Part shown: piece after piece, positions 1 to 18,290 of the stretch | How positions within the stretch are numbered: position 1 is the first letter of the stretch | Layout of the letters: every line of letters begins with the position of its first letter | DNA from: Dichotomocladium elegans | Lineage: Eukaryota > Mucoromycota > Mucoromycetes > Mucorales > Lichtheimiaceae | Reading direction: 5' to 3' | DNA length: 64,000 nt | Assembly: GCA_025716815.1 (NCBI GenBank) | Contig: JAIXMN010000002.1 | Location: 434,001 to 498,000 of the forward strand | Made by a program: the position numbers and the translations under genes | Notes under the pieces: generated by a model | What the model was told of the DNA's origin: nothing | Database searches by the model: none | Seen by the model: the letters and a program-made list of their open reading frames with translations, nothing else

Positions 1-165
1 GCAATAGCTAAAAATAACCAATATCAAGTCTTGGCCTTAGGTGAGGTACAGGACCTGCGTGCCAGTGGAGGCGGATTATTTTGGAATGGCGACAAGGGCT
101 TTCTGTTGGACGAGATTGAGCGGGAAGCTATGAAGAATGTGACGAGTGTCGAGGCTCAAAGATAG
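1..165 (+). CDS. C-terminal end of an unidentified protein (gene enters from the left edge)
   Basis: Frame 1 is open from the first base to a TAG at 163-165 and encodes 54 residues. The stretch ends with a hydrophilic helix-like segment containing FLLDEIEREAMKN. I do not recognise the family. It reads like a genuine C-terminus because the frame has no odd codons and a simple-repeat, AT-rich spacer follows directly. A splice acceptor could lie inside it (a TTAG occurs near 40), so the coding part may begin after that point. Its plus orientation makes it tandem with the mitochondrial Hsp70 gene downstream. Confidence 0.45.
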   Translation, partial: AIAKNNQYQVLALGEVQDLRASGGGLFWNGDKGFLLDEIEREAMKNVTSVEAQR

Positions 166-167
166 GT

Positions 168-204
<37 letters not shown>

Positions 205-530
205 TTCTCGCAGAATATACCCCCTCTCGCTCGTATCGGCCCAAAGCAAAAATATTAAAAACAACACGACACACCCACATATATATGTATATATATACAA
301 AGTATCGCGAGAGACTGCAGGAAAAAATAGCGTCTTTGTGAGGCGGTGACATTTTCGTGCAACGTCATTGGTCAGTGCGCGCATGATCGGTTTAAAGCAG
401 TCAGGTTTCTGGGTTTGAAAGTTTTGATTGCAGGAAAAAGAAACAGCAAATAGAAAAAAAAAGAGAGAGGGTTTTCTCGATTTTTTTTTTCCTTCTTCAC
501 TTTTCTGTTTCGGGTATACGAAAAAAGACC
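166..530. repeat. Intergenic spacer with (CT)n microsatellite; promoter region of the Hsp70 gene
   Basis: A pure CT run of about 28 bases lies at about 172-200. It is followed by an ATAT-rich patch (about 280-300), poly-A at about 451-460 and poly-T at about 480-490. No reading frame here looks coding; the long minus-strand frame that crosses it is created by the CT repeat and runs through the Hsp70 first exon. It presumably holds the terminator of the left-edge gene and the promoter of the Hsp70 gene. I see no clear heat-shock element array. Confidence 0.6.
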
Positions 531-3185
<2,655 letters not shown>

Positions 3186-3470
3186 ATTACTGAGAGTGGT
3201 ATCAAAAAAATAAATAAAAAAAAAAGTGGAAACCGAAAATAAGGTGTCCGCGCCTTATATGATCGAACAGCTGTAAGTAGGATAATTTGATGACTTTATT
3301 TAGAATGCCATGTGCGTGCGGAGGGTGTGTGAAAAGCAATATACAAAGGTATCTGTTTGAAATGTACAATGGAATGCAGTGAATAGAGGAGATTAAGGGT
3401 GAGGATGAAGCGAGAAAATAATATATATAGAGGGGATGGATGGCGATGAAGGAAAAGAGTGAAGGGATTT

Positions 3471-5901
<2,431 letters not shown>

Positions 5902-7423
5902 CTATACGCCGGCTGAACACATGCCAGGTCGGCAGTGGCTGGTGAACGGAGCTAGTTCGGTTTCAATTTGGAGCGTTGAGTGATGAACTCCAAACTCGTC
6001 GCAGATGATACGCTGGCTCGTCGATAGCACCTCATCATGCCGGATATGGTCGTCCTTACTCACCAAAATATGAACCGTTAACGATACTTTGCCAGGTGAA
6101 AGGCACCAGACATGAAGATCATGGATCGCAAGGACCCCTGGAACGGCGGTCAGCGACTGGACAATGGCTTCAGGCCTCAGGTGCTTTGGAGCACCTTCCA
6201 TTAAGACACTTATCGAGTCGGCAATGAGCTGAAATGTGGTGTACAAGACAATCAACGCGAACACGAAGGTGCATATAGGATCCACAATAGTGTACGCAGG
6301 CTTCAACAACAGCACCACGGACGAGATCAATACACCTAATATGATCCACTCTTCTTAAGATGTTTCTCTCTTTTTTGCATTTCTTCTCAATCTCATACCA
6401 ATAGAAGCCAAGAGATCGCCGAGAACATGGAGTGTTGCGGCGCGAAGGTTAATATTGGCATCCTAAACCAGCAGACTGAATAAAACAGGAGTTTTGACAA
6501 TTATAAAGCACTCACGTGATGATGTCTTTGTTCTTCACGATGATGATGATGATGATGACCACCAAGAATAAGCGCTAGGCTATGGAGCGGGATATTCAGT
6601 ATGGAAGCCTCCTTCATTTTCACTCTTGTCCGCATACGTGATATTAATTACGACCCCGATAGCGGCTGTCACACACATCTGATAACAATTTGCGTAAAAC
6701 CACAAGTCAGCCAGTATGAGTATCCTTCTACACATAGACACACACACACACACACAAAGAATGGTACCAATGGAGCATCGATTTCCTGTGGATGAAGAAC
6801 TCGTTGAATGGCTTCATGGACCAAAAATGCTGTCAAGACCCAAATTGTCATCACGGACAGGACGGCGGCAAGGACTTCGGCGCGGTGAAAGCCATAGGTG
6901 TGGTCTGCGTATTAGGGTAAAAGCTGTTTCAGAACCGATACGTTCCTGTGGATGTATGTAGTCCATGACGATAGATAAAACCATACATTTTGTAGCTGGG
7001 CGCTCGGCCAAGTAAATGGCAATCAGGGCCACAACAAAGCTTGCCACATCCGATAACAAATGAAAAGCATCCGACACAAGTGCTTGCAAACCGGAAAGGG
7101 AAGATTCATAAAATCAGGGGTAAGGCAAGCCAGGTGGGGGTATTTCTTTTCATTTTACCCAACGAGTTTGCAAAATAGCCTGCCACCAGCTCAGTAACAA
7201 AGAAAAGTAGAGCAAGGCTGACTGCAAGCAACAGTTTCCGCTTGGGTGACCGAGCACACGTACTGTTCTTGGCCGTAATGTTGACACACGATGTTGTGGA
7301 AGATGTAACTTTATCCGATGAACAGGTTGTATTATTGTTGCACTGCTGTTGGTAATGACCTGCATGCTTTGCCATGAGGGGTGTGCACTCATCGATTTCC
7401 GGTCCTTCGTGTGGTATCACCAT
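5902..7423 (-). CDS. ZRC1: Zinc transporter of the cation diffusion facilitator family (Zrc1/Cot1/ZnT type)
   Basis: Proton-coupled zinc exporter that moves cytosolic zinc into the vacuole or secretory compartments. Seven exons (7423-7159, 7082-6987, 6904-6768, 6678-6652, 6608-6516, 6462-6399, 6350-5902) sum exactly to 377 codons. Family marks: DAFHLLSDVASF in TM2 with the HxxxD metal site; YGFHRAEVLAA after TM3; a histidine-rich cytoplasmic loop (six consecutive His, CAT codons near 6540-6560) before DANINLRAATLHVLGDL in TM5, which carries the second HxxxD pair; and a C-terminal ferredoxin-like domain with IHDLHVWCLSPG. The region between exons 3 and 5 is the weakest part: it needs a 27-nt exon and an intron of about 43 bp to stay in frame. 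The N-terminal 60 residues are Ser/Thr/Asn rich and not conserved. Confidence 0.88.
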
Positions 7424-7853
7424 ATTGATTCGAAAAGGCCGAGCGGGGGTTGATTAGTTGGCTAGGCAAACGTCGTGTGTCTTGTGTGGAAATGGACCAC
7501 CTCAAGAAAGGGAAGGAAAGAAAAGAAATGCTGCAGTGCTTGCGGGGACTCCTGCTCTGTATAACATTTGCTCATGTTACAGAGCAAATGCGGCTTATAC
7601 AGTATTCTTTAGCAGGTGATAAGGCCAAGTACATCCTTTTTTCTTTTCTTTCTTGAGAACGACCTATGCACAGATCCTGAGCCAAGAAAATGCTCGAGAA
7701 ATACAAAGCCAGCAGCACCAATTTAACATTGTGCATACAATATTTGACCATTTCAATTTAATCCTCTTGTTCTTTTCTCTCTTTCAGTGTCTTTCGCACC
7801 CGCGGTTCGCTCCTTTTCAAATACCCAGTTCTTTTTTGTCCACCTGTCCCAGA
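7424..7853. other. Divergent promoter region between the zinc transporter and PMT2 genes
   Basis: 430 bp separate two divergently transcribed genes, so both promoters must lie here. Seen: T-rich tracts (about 7630-7650, 7765-7790) close to the PMT2 start and an imperfect inverted pair, GCTCTGTATAAC / GTTACAGAGC, at about 7552-7585. I see no coding frame that matches the neighbours' quality. Confidence 0.45.
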
Positions 7854-10740
7854 ATGGACAATCTTAAAAGGCGACATCCTGTTCCTCAACCTGCTTCAAA
7901 TCACAGTGAGGAGCAACATTCCGAGGTCATCTTTCATTCCCAGTACGAGGCATCGAGTACTCCACACATCTATTCTGCCTATGACGAGAAACAGAAACTC
8001 TATAAGCAGCCAGCTCAGCAACATCTTGTCTATTCCTCAAATAAGGTAGTACATAAAAGCACGGGATGTGCATGCAAAGCGCGTATAGAGGCTGATCGCA
8101 AATGGGAACGTATATAGTACATTGCTTTTTGTCAACGGTACCATCGCGTCTTGATCCCTGCCGCTCTTACGCTCATTTCCTTCTGGACGCGTTTTCGCAA
8201 GATTGGATGGTCCAATATTGTCGTATGGGATGAGGTATTAATACCGGGTTGTGATATATGGGGAAACACTGGAGTTCATATTCACTCAATTGGCCTTTCT
8301 TTTGCCACCCATCCATACTAGGCCCATTTCGGCAAGGTAAGGATGCAAACAAGTCTTTGAATTATCATCTGGGGACTGAAGGAGAAATATATGTTATCGT
8401 TAGTTTGGGTCACATTATCTGCAACACGAGTTCTATTTCGACGTTCACCCTCCTCTTGGAAAGATCTTGGTCGGTCTTTCGGGTTGGCTTGCAGGGTATG
8501 ATGGGTCCTTTGGCTTTGAATCGGGTCACACATATCCTGAGAACCTGAATTATACCGCCATGCGTGTCTTTAACGCTTTTTGGGGTGCCCTTCTTGTTCC
8601 TCTTGCGTATCTTACTGCACGCCAATTCCAAATGTCGTATAAGGCTAGCATCCTAGCAGCCATGATGGTACTTTTTGGTAAATGGTGAAACTGGAAATTA
8701 AAAACGAGAGATGAAGCGAGGAAGGACTAATCAATTGCATGCGATAGACACGGCCTATTTGTGCATCAGCCGATTTATTTTGCTGGATTCGATGCTGCTA
8801 TTTTTCACAAGCTTGACATTGTATTGTCTCTCGGTCTTTCACAATCTCCGCGGCGAGTAAGTTGGATAACGCACAGAAAAGCAACTACATCGCTTATACA
8901 CAGCATCTAGGCCATTCTCAGAAAAATGGTGGGCATGGTTGGCTGCAACGGGTTTTTCTTTGGGATGCGTAACAAGGCAAGTGCTGACAAAGAAATTTAA
9001 AGGCAAAAGAATGCTTACACGTGGTTGATTTATCTCTCTTTGTCTCATTAGTGTCAAATGGGTTGGCCTTTTTGTTGTGGCTCTCGTTGGTCTTTACACG
9101 GTAGAGGATCTTTGGAATATGCTAGGGGACCGTCAGATGCCGAAGAAGACATACGTCACCCATTGGCTTGCACGTATCTCTTGCTTGATCCTTCTTCCGA
9201 TCTCAATTTATTTGTTCTCCTTTGTTCTCCATTTTGCCATCTTGTACCGAAGTGGACCTGGAGATGCCCAGATGAGCTCTCTATTCCAGGCAAGGCTTGT
9301 TGGAAACTCATTCGAAAAGAATCCGCTGGGTATGTTAGTCAGAAAGCGATATTGTAGAATGATGGCTTATAAAAGCCATAGAAATTGCCTACGGCTCAAA
9401 GGTGACTATCAAGAACTACGGTTATGGAGGTGGTTTGCTTCATTCCCACATCCAGACATATCCCGAAGGGTCAAAGCAACAACAGGTGACCTGTTATCAC
9501 TACAAGGATGACAATAACCATTGGGTCATTCGACCTCCTCGCCATAATGACGGAAGCTCGAATTTATTTGAACCTGAGGATGGATCTGTTGTATTCATCA
9601 AGGATGGCGATGTGGTTCGTCTTATGCACAATCCCACCGGTCGCAACCTGCATAGCCATCCGATCAACGCACCAATTACCAGTGGCCAATGGGAAGTGAG
9701 CGCTTACGGTAATGAGACTGTAGGCGATCTGCAGGATAACTGGAGGGTTGAGATTGTGAACGACGTTGCCCATAATGACAAGAGCCGGATACGGTCATTG
9801 ACAACGAGGTTCCGCCTTCGACACACGCAACTTAATTGCCTTCTCACTGCGAACAATGTGGTTTTACCTCAATGGGGTTTCAAGCAAGTCGAAGTGATAT
9901 GTGACAAGCGCAACCGGGAAGATGATCCGCACACATGGTGGAACATAGAAGAGCATTGGAATGATAAACGTAGGTATTATATAGCGGAATATTGCTGGCT
10001 ATATTAATGTTTTCTCATGGATAGTCCCGCCTGCTCCAAAGAACGCATACAAATCAAAGTTCCTCCATGATTTTTGGCATTTAAACGTTGCCATGTGGAC
10101 CTCGAACAACGCCTTGATACCAGACCCTGATAAGGAAGACATTCTTTCTTCCACACCCACTGAATGGCCCTTGGCATCAGTGGGTCTCCGCATGTGCGGC
10201 TGGGCAGATGATATAATCAAGTTCTATCTTCTAGGTAGTCCTGCCGTTTGGTGGCCATCATTCTTCGCTGTCTTGATTTTTGTCGCCACCGCAGGGTTCT
10301 ATATCATCCGCATGCAGCGTAAAATTTTTGATCTCCCGAGCAGTAAGTTTTGGACAGGATGGTAGCTCTTCTGGCACTGATGCAATGCTAAATGTCGGAA
10401 CATATCCCACATAGCCCAATGGGAGCACTTCTTTTTTGTCGGCAAGACGCTGTTTCTCGGTTGGTTCTTGCACTATATCCCGTTCTTTATCATGGGGCGG
10501 GTTACCTACCTACATCACTATTTCCCTGCGCTCTATTTCACCATTCTTATGGTTCCCTTCCTGCTCGAGCATTTCACAGCTAACAGGTCTTTACGGATTC
10601 AATGGGCCGTATTTGGCACTATGTATGCCATTGTCATCGGGGTTTTCATCTACTTTGCGCCAGTGGCGTACGGCATGGCTGGTCCCATCTCGCAATTCAG
10701 CGGCCGAAGATGGCTCAAGAGCTGGAACCTCACTGACTAA
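7854..10740 (+). CDS. PMT2: Dolichyl-phosphate-mannose-protein O-mannosyltransferase, Pmt2 subfamily
   Basis: ER multi-pass enzyme that transfers mannose from dolichol-phosphate-mannose to Ser/Thr of secretory proteins. Ten exons (7854-8045, 8118-8234, 8322-8336, 8404-8677, 8748-8856, 8911-8976, 9052-9329, 9382-9969, 10025-10342, 10415-10740) sum to 761 codons. Seen: the loop-1 motif VVWDEAHFGK, the HPPLGK segment, the MIR repeats with [16 protein letters not shown] and [11 protein letters not shown], and the C-terminal [20 protein letters not shown] segment. THWLARI and [12 protein letters not shown] fit Pmt2 better than Pmt1 or Pmt4. Two oddities are well supported by conservation: a 15-nt exon (8322-8336) encoding AHFGK, and a GC-AG intron (8977-9051) needed to join CVTS to VKWVG. 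The intron bordering exon 1 is the least certain. Confidence 0.93.
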
Positions 10741-12648
10741 TATATGCCTTGTTTTTCTTCTCAAGCAATACACCCAAAAACATCTTTATTCGAAATGAAA
10801 CTCGCGTACATGTAGTCGTATCAATATCCCTTCTTCATAACTTTTACCTTGCTACCCAGCTCAACTCAGATGTGACCCGGTAATCCTCGCCGCAGATCAA
10901 TGGAGATACCTCGATATCTTGAGAGGAGTCCTTTGCGTTATGAATAGGTACTTTATTCATTATTGAATGAAGCCCTTTATATACTTATACTTATCGTCTC
11001 ACCCGTTGTAGTCTTGAGGAAACTGAGATAACAGTATAATTACAGCTTTCTTGATTGCAACTTCAGATTTTTCTTGGCTGGTACTGTATCCGGTGACGTC
11101 TCAAGCTACACAGCGTGGAGCCCATATGCTGAAATAGTTCCAGGACTGTCGTTGATTTTGCTTTTGTTATTGATACTGCAATCATTGCGAGGTCCCTTTC
11201 TTGAACGAAGTATTTCTTGTGCTCCGTCTTAATATGGAGTCCATGGCATCAAGAAATCTATACTTCTCTCTTAAGTCACTTTCAATCATATCCTATCGGC
11301 ACGCACAATAAAGATGTTTTTAAATTCTTGCATACATTTTTTTTATACAAAGTGGCCATGATCATGTCGTTGATGACCCTGGCTGTCCTGAACATATGGA
11401 CTATGCCGTAGATGAAGAGATGTACTCTCTGCAATCCGTTTGTTCTCGCACTGAATATCTGCGTAGCATATCTTGTAGAGATAACTCTGAGCTTACTACC
11501 ATACACATTTCCAAGCGTAAGGGCAGATACTTCCGGATGAAAGAAGCAGAGATCAAGCGCAGGTATACATCGTGCACTGACCAAGACAAGGTCAGATTCT
11601 TCAGACGGATGTTTGAAAAGGTCTGGAGCGCATCGGCTGCTAGGAATCCATGTTCGTTCAGCCCAGCGAGGGGTCGTTCGCGTATTCTCAATGAAAAACA
11701 TAACAGCGTTACTTTAGAATGCATGGATGCGAATCCATCCATTGTTCTAGAGCAGCTGATGGAAGCAATTGCTTCAAAGATTTGAGGGTCTCACCGTCTC
11801 TAAAACGACACTCCATCGAGAATGGCGGAAAATACTCATGGGTGGTATTACCGCTTGGGGAGACATTATAAAAAGGTTTCCTTAACAAAGCTTTGCATGT
11901 AAGAGGGATTATGCTATAGAAGGTCTCCAAAGACATGCATCAATCACTGCAGACGTAAATTGCTTGGTGCAATCCATTGTTATGGTCTGACATTGACCGA
12001 CTCATCTGCCGACAGCATCCGCACCGGTGCCCTGCACCGTCGTGCGTAGGGTTGCCACAAACAGCCTTTTGAACGGGTGAGAAGCCGGGCTTGAATAAAG
12101 TATTCGCCCCGCGCAAACAATGCCCATAGACAGTACGCCGAAAGAGATGTTGGCTCATTCGAAAGCGGTCGAGCGCGAGTTGATCCGACATGTAAACGTA
12201 AGCTCTTTGCACTTTTGATGCGGCCCGCGGTTGATGGATACGCTTGCAAGTACTGATATACTCACGACCTCTCGGGGGTCTTTTGTTTCCTCCTCTTCAT
12301 ACAAAGGATATTTGGACGCGGAACACATGCGTGTCAAAGTTGGTGTTTTGTTCATGGCGCACAGGAAATTTTGCAGTCTGTTTATCTTTGGCCCTTCTCA
12401 ACGTCTTGTTCTACAGGCATTTAACATTCTGATGCGAACAGCCAAGTTATTTACAAATGTCTAAAGGAAAAAAAAAAGTTGTTGTTGTCTTGCGCTTATA
12501 AGCTGCGCGGCAGACAACGAGACGCTGACACTGTATTTTTTTTGATATGCAACTTTTTTTTTGAAAGATGGTGGTACAAACACTTTACAAAAATATGAAA
12601 TCAATTGGCTCCAAAAATTCTCTTTTTTTTATATCCCAACTTGTCAGA
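10741..12648. mobile_element. Transposon-scarred gap with a Tc1/mariner relic in two opposed halves (copy 1)
   Basis: About 10900-11250 resembles, in the same orientation, the DDE-domain part of the relic at 17.26-17.65 kb (shared blocks around GTCCCTTTCTTG and TTAATATGGA), so that half reads on the minus strand. About 11330-11820 encodes the helix-turn-helix half on the plus strand: the frame around 11540-11785 reads EIKRRYTSCTDQDKVRF and ARGRSRILNEKHNSVTLE before frameshifts. The two halves therefore face each other, unlike the relic at 17-18 kb, where both read on the minus strand. The rest (about 11830-12648) shows no recognisable coding content apart from poly-T/poly-A tracts before the FKBP gene. 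Confidence 0.75.
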
Positions 12649-14155
12649 ATGTTCAACAAGGGATTTTGGGCATTACAAGTCGCTCCCGGCCAGTCATATA
12701 CACAGATCGTGTCTGAGCCATTTCGCATTAGTTTGGTACATTTGATTTGCGGTTGTGTGTGTGAGAGAGGGTGGAGGGGGGAAGCAAGTAGCATACTCAT
12801 TTCTGCCATGCAACCAAGGCAACGGTAGTCCCGGTGAACCCACAAGCAGGCGGACGCACAACTTTGTTTGTTCGAGTGAACACAAAGGAATTTGTGTTAT
12901 GCACCTTACGACCGGGACAGGTTCGTTTTCTTCTAGAAGCATTCGTTAGGGCGGAAACGATAGCGTCAAAGAGACTGAAGGAATACAAACGTTTAGATTG
13001 AGCAGCAGCAGTTGGACATCACATTTGCAGTGGATGAAGAAGTTTCTTTTTACGTTCGTGGATCATCTGCGTATGTTTTAAGCACCTTTGAATCCGCTGC
13101 TTTGCTGGAAAACTAAAGTCGCTATCATCATCTATACATCTGCGGGCAAAACAGCTGCCCGGTTCAACTGATAGGAAATACCCTCATGACCGAAGAAGAT
13201 ATTTTCCGGGACGAATTGGCAAAGTAATGCATGCATATTCCCCTCTCTCCTCCTCCTTACAGCTCGTACCAAGGCAGATGCACAGTTGCTCATAATCAGT
13301 ATCCAAATTAGACTTGCTGGGAAACTCAACCATGACGAACTGAGTATGTGGATGATTGCTGAACGTAAGAAGCTACGAAGGGATGGTCATTCTAATGTAC
13401 TTGTTTGGTGCAGTATCTGTTCTCAATCGCATGGGTGATCCCGATGATGAAATTGACTCGGATGACATACCTTCATCAACGGAGGAGGATGCGGAAGAGG
13501 ATTCACAGAGTAAAGACTCGGAAGAAGAAGACTCTGAAGAAGAAGAAGAGGACTCTGAAGAAGAAGAAAGGAAACCCGTACCAGAGAAAAAGCGCATGAC
13601 CCTGTCCGCAGACGATAATGGTCGAGCCAAAAAGTCAAAAGTATCCCCCGACGGACAGACTGTCAAAACTGATATCCAGAAGTTGAAGAAATTACCGTCC
13701 GGGCTGGAGGTCAAAACGGTCAAAGAAGGCAATGGGCGTACTGCCAAACAGGGAGACAAGGTAAATAGTGAAGAGCCCAGAGATGTTTATGCTTTGCCCC
13801 GCTAGAACAAGCGTTGGATTTATCTTGAAAAAGGTCGGCGTCCGATACATTGGCAAACTGGAGAATGGCAAATTGTTTGATAAAAGCCCAGTTGGGGAAA
13901 CGTTTAGCTTTACCCTGGGCGCGTCGGAGGTAATCAAAGGATGGGACCTTGGCATTCACGGTATGAAAGTAGGCGAGGTGCGAGACTTGAAGATTCCATC
14001 TGCACTGGCGTACGGCGCGCGCGGAGCACCACCTCGGATTCCGCCAAATACAGCCCTCGTTTTTAAGGTAAATGCAGAAAGAAATACATGGGCGTTTGTC
14101 GATCTAAAAATGTATATGCGTTTATCTATAGGTCAAACTCATCTCGCTTAAATAA
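12649..14155 (+). CDS. FPR4: Nucleolar FKBP-type peptidyl-prolyl isomerase with N-terminal nucleoplasmin-like domain (Fpr3/Fpr4/FKBP39 type)
   Basis: Histone-chaperone/prolyl isomerase of the nucleolus; family members bind histones and affect rDNA chromatin. Modelled exons 12649-12735, 12792-12920, 13012-13070, 13155-13223, 13300-13343, 13414-13760, 13834-14067 and 14132-14155 sum to 331 codons. The N-terminus (FWALQVAPGQSY, then EFVLCTLRPGQ and EVSFYVRGSS) follows the nucleoplasmin-like fold of the S. pombe FKBP39 type. A long acidic Glu/Asp/Ser block follows (about residues 140-170), then a basic patch. The C-terminal FKBP domain shows GVRYIGKLENGKLFD, EVIKGWDLGIHGMKVGE and PPNTALVFKVKL. 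The exon 4-5 border was chosen to keep frame and is uncertain. The last exon is only 24 nt. Its stop is 64 bp from that of the convergent Rab6 gene. Confidence 0.88.
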
Positions 14156-14218
14156 GGAATTATAGCTTAGAAAGCAAATATGAATACTGATGATAATATC
14201 AAGATGACTGAAATGTAA

Positions 14219-15386
<1,168 letters not shown>

Positions 15387-17249
15387 TGGGGCGGTGGTGG
15401 TGGTGGAATGAAGTTAAAAAGGACGGGAAGACAAATTTTCTCGGTGCTAAAGGGAGTGGATACACACACAACACACAGAGGAATGTCATTGAAAGAAGTC
15501 AGTGTAACACAGGCGTATTTCATTTTCTTTCCCGACATGTGCTATGCACGATCTACCTCTCCAGAGGATGAAGAAGCGGGGAGGGGCTCTTGTCAGGAGC
15601 AAGAGCATTCTTGAAAAATGGCGTTGAACAACGGGGAATAAAGTAATGGCGCCCTAGCGGATGCAAACCAAAGCGCGTGTATACATCGCAATGCTCAATT
15701 TATTAAGCTAACTGTTCTGGCCCTGGAGTTTTAAGGTTTGAAGACTACAAACCAAAGTCAGCTTTACTCGGAGAGTTGAAGCGCTCGGCTTCGCGTGTTA
15801 CACAATCGGGCGGCCGTTGCCGCAGAATATTCAAGTGGTTGAACTTGCTCATACCTTGATCCCCGCCAAATCATATTACTATTGTACTTTAAATCTCATT
15901 CGAAACACGATATGTTAGTCAACATAAACCATCTCCTTTACGCTTTAACTTGCCAACCAGACGCACCCAGATGTGCACGTGGCGATAACCACGGTGGAGA
16001 GATGGGCGGTGCGCCAAGGATCAAGGACGGGCAACGCCAGGAGCAATCGCAGGAGCACAATGGCGAGCACCAAACCGCCGAAAGGCGAATTACACCGAGT
16101 GGACGCGGGGAAAACGAAGACGACATGCACAGGCAACGCAAAAAAGCAAAAAAAGATAAAGGGGAAAGCCCTGTCTGAAGGCAGCCAAATCATATCTCCA
16201 CCCAATGATGCGATTCCGTTTTGACCTCTCTTCCATGCCTCATCAAGCACAGGTACGATTGGTCTATCTACAAAGGACAGAGGGTTCTTAGATTCGAATA
16301 ACAAGAAAGTCGATATAAAGAGTTATACCAGGAAACCCATGAAAGAGAGGTTATGGAAAGATTTGATCAAGAGGAAATTGTTCGCTCAGAACCTCTATTA
16401 TTTATGAGAAATCAGTCTTTCATGCGATTGCCAATATTGAAACAAGTGCCGCGATGTATCAAATGTTATCCTCCGTCAGTAAACTTACATCCACGACTCC
16501 CATCGCTGCCATTTCAGGATGTTTCTTGTTTGTCAGCCCATAGCTTCGTTGTAGACAAGTTCAAATGGGCACTTTGATTTTTCGTATTGTCGGCGTGATC
16601 ACCGAGATACAAACAGGAGACGACTCAGTATAACGTGTGTTCGGCAGCAAAGCATTGCATCAGGGATAGTCCAACTTGTCAGAATGTGGCAGACGGAGAG
16701 ACAATGGTTGATTACGAGGCAGCAAGGACGCCTGCATTGTTGCATCAAACTTGTTGTCTCATATCAATGATTGACAACAAACGCTCCACCAAGATCTCGC
16801 AGCATGACAAAGCTCTTCATCGTCTTTCGCCGATAAATTCTCCTATACAAATAACACAAGAGACCACTCACCCGCCATAGCTATAGAATCTATTTCTTTG
16901 TTTTATCATAGGTCCAACCTAATACTGCAACATTGCATATAGGAATAATGCTTTTTATATCTCAACAATCCTTTCAACATATCCAAAGAAATCTGGGATC
17001 CAATTTCTTCTCGTATTCACTCTTTTCCTCCCTTTTTAACATATTCTGCTGTAACCATATATATACTGTGATAGTCTCTATAGAATTACCACAAGTCGGA
17101 TCATAGTTTTCCCCCACTACGACAGTTAACTAGTCACCTGTAAGAATGGAAGACGAATCCTTCCGAAAATCGTTAACTTTAAGCTATTCGATGCTTCATT
17201 GATTCGGGGCATCAATGTCTCACTTTCCAAGAGCCTATTGCGTTTTACT
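15387..17249. repeat. Non-coding, repeat-derived spacer (contains one copy of dispersed repeat A)
   Basis: The first few hundred bases upstream of 15386 are the Rab6 promoter side. About 15880-16450 is a degenerate copy of a dispersed sequence that recurs at about 23.0-23.5 kb and 42.62-42.97 kb. Shared features are the word GTTAGTCAACATAAA, a GGCGATAACCA word, a purine-rich middle, and a segment reading close to GGTACGATTGG..ATCTACAAAG. The reading frames in it (both strands) are not conserved between copies. About 16450-17250 is AT-rich with no gene seen. Confidence 0.55.
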
Positions 17250-18290
17250 TCTCTGTTCACGACCGTCCAAAACTGTTCAATAGGATCGAGTTCAGGTGAT
17301 TAGGATGGAAGATACGCGTATGGATATCCTCAGCCTTATGGATAGGTGCATTATCCATTACCAAATAATGTCCCTCCATATATTTATACTTATCCATTGT
17401 AGCCTTAAAGAAGCTGAGATAATGTTCAGTTACAGTTCCTCTGCTCGCAATTTCATATGGACCTGCTCTTTTTCTTTTCTTGATTGGTGGCTGTGGGAGT
17501 CTCAAGCTACATTAAATGATGTCTGGTGCTGAGATTGCTCCCAAGATTGTGGTAGTCTTTGCTCTTGGCTTTGGTAGTGTGACCACTGCAGGAGTCCCTT
17601 TCTTGGACCATGCCATGCTGTGTTCGTATTAATATGGAATCCAGACTCATAAGTCGGACGTGTCCCATTTGCGCACCCAGTCAAGGCACGCTTGGATCTT
17701 GGCAGCACGATTCCTGTCTACAGGCTGAAACCGAGCCATTTTCAATGGCAAATGAATTCGTCTTTCATACATCGATGGAGTGTCGTTTTAGAGACGGTGA
17801 AACCCTCAAAATCTTTGAAGCAGTTGCTTCCATCAGCTGCTCTAGAACAATGGATGGATTCGCATCCATGCATTCTAAAGTAACGCTGTTATGTTTTTCA
17901 TTGAGAATACGCGAACGACCCCTTGCTGGGCTGAACGAACATGGATTCCCAGCAGCCGATGCGCTCCAGACCTTTTCAAACATCCGTTTGAAGAATCTGA
18001 CCTTGTCTTGGTCAGTGCACGATGTATACCTGCGCTTGATCTCTGGTTCTTTCATCCGGAAGTCTCTGCCCTTACGCTTGGAAATGTGTATGGTAGTAAG
18101 CTCAGAGTTATCTCTGCAAGATATGCTACGCAGATATTCAGTGCGAGAACAAACGGATTATACAGATTGCATTTTTCTCATCAACGACATTGTCTTGGTC
18201 ATCGTAAGAAAAATAGATCGCTTATTTCAGAATGCAAAAGGCATAAAAGAAAAGGATCCACAGGGAAAAAAGCTGATCAACATTTATAGA
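17250..18290 (-). pseudogene. Decayed Tc1/mariner (DDE_3) transposase, copy 2
   Basis: Read on the minus strand from about 18290 to 17250. The N-terminal helix-turn-helix part (18055-17765) shows KRRYTSCTDQDKVRFF and ARGRSRILNEKHNSV. The catalytic part (about 17710-17257) shows YESGFHINTNTAWHGPRKG (region of the first Asp), YLVMDNAPIHKAED (second Asp) and, in a shifted frame, SPELDPIEQFW (third catalytic Glu/Asp block). Stop codons and frameshifts break it between these blocks, for example around 17740 and 17270, so it cannot make a whole transposase. Terminal inverted repeats were not identified by eye. Its N-terminal half is about 97% identical to the plus-strand half of copy 1. Confidence 0.85.

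Noticed and set aside
13373..13759. Minus-strand Ser-rich frame opposite the FKBP acidic block
   Set aside because: Reverse complement of GAA/GAG-rich codons; shadow of the Glu-rich stretch.
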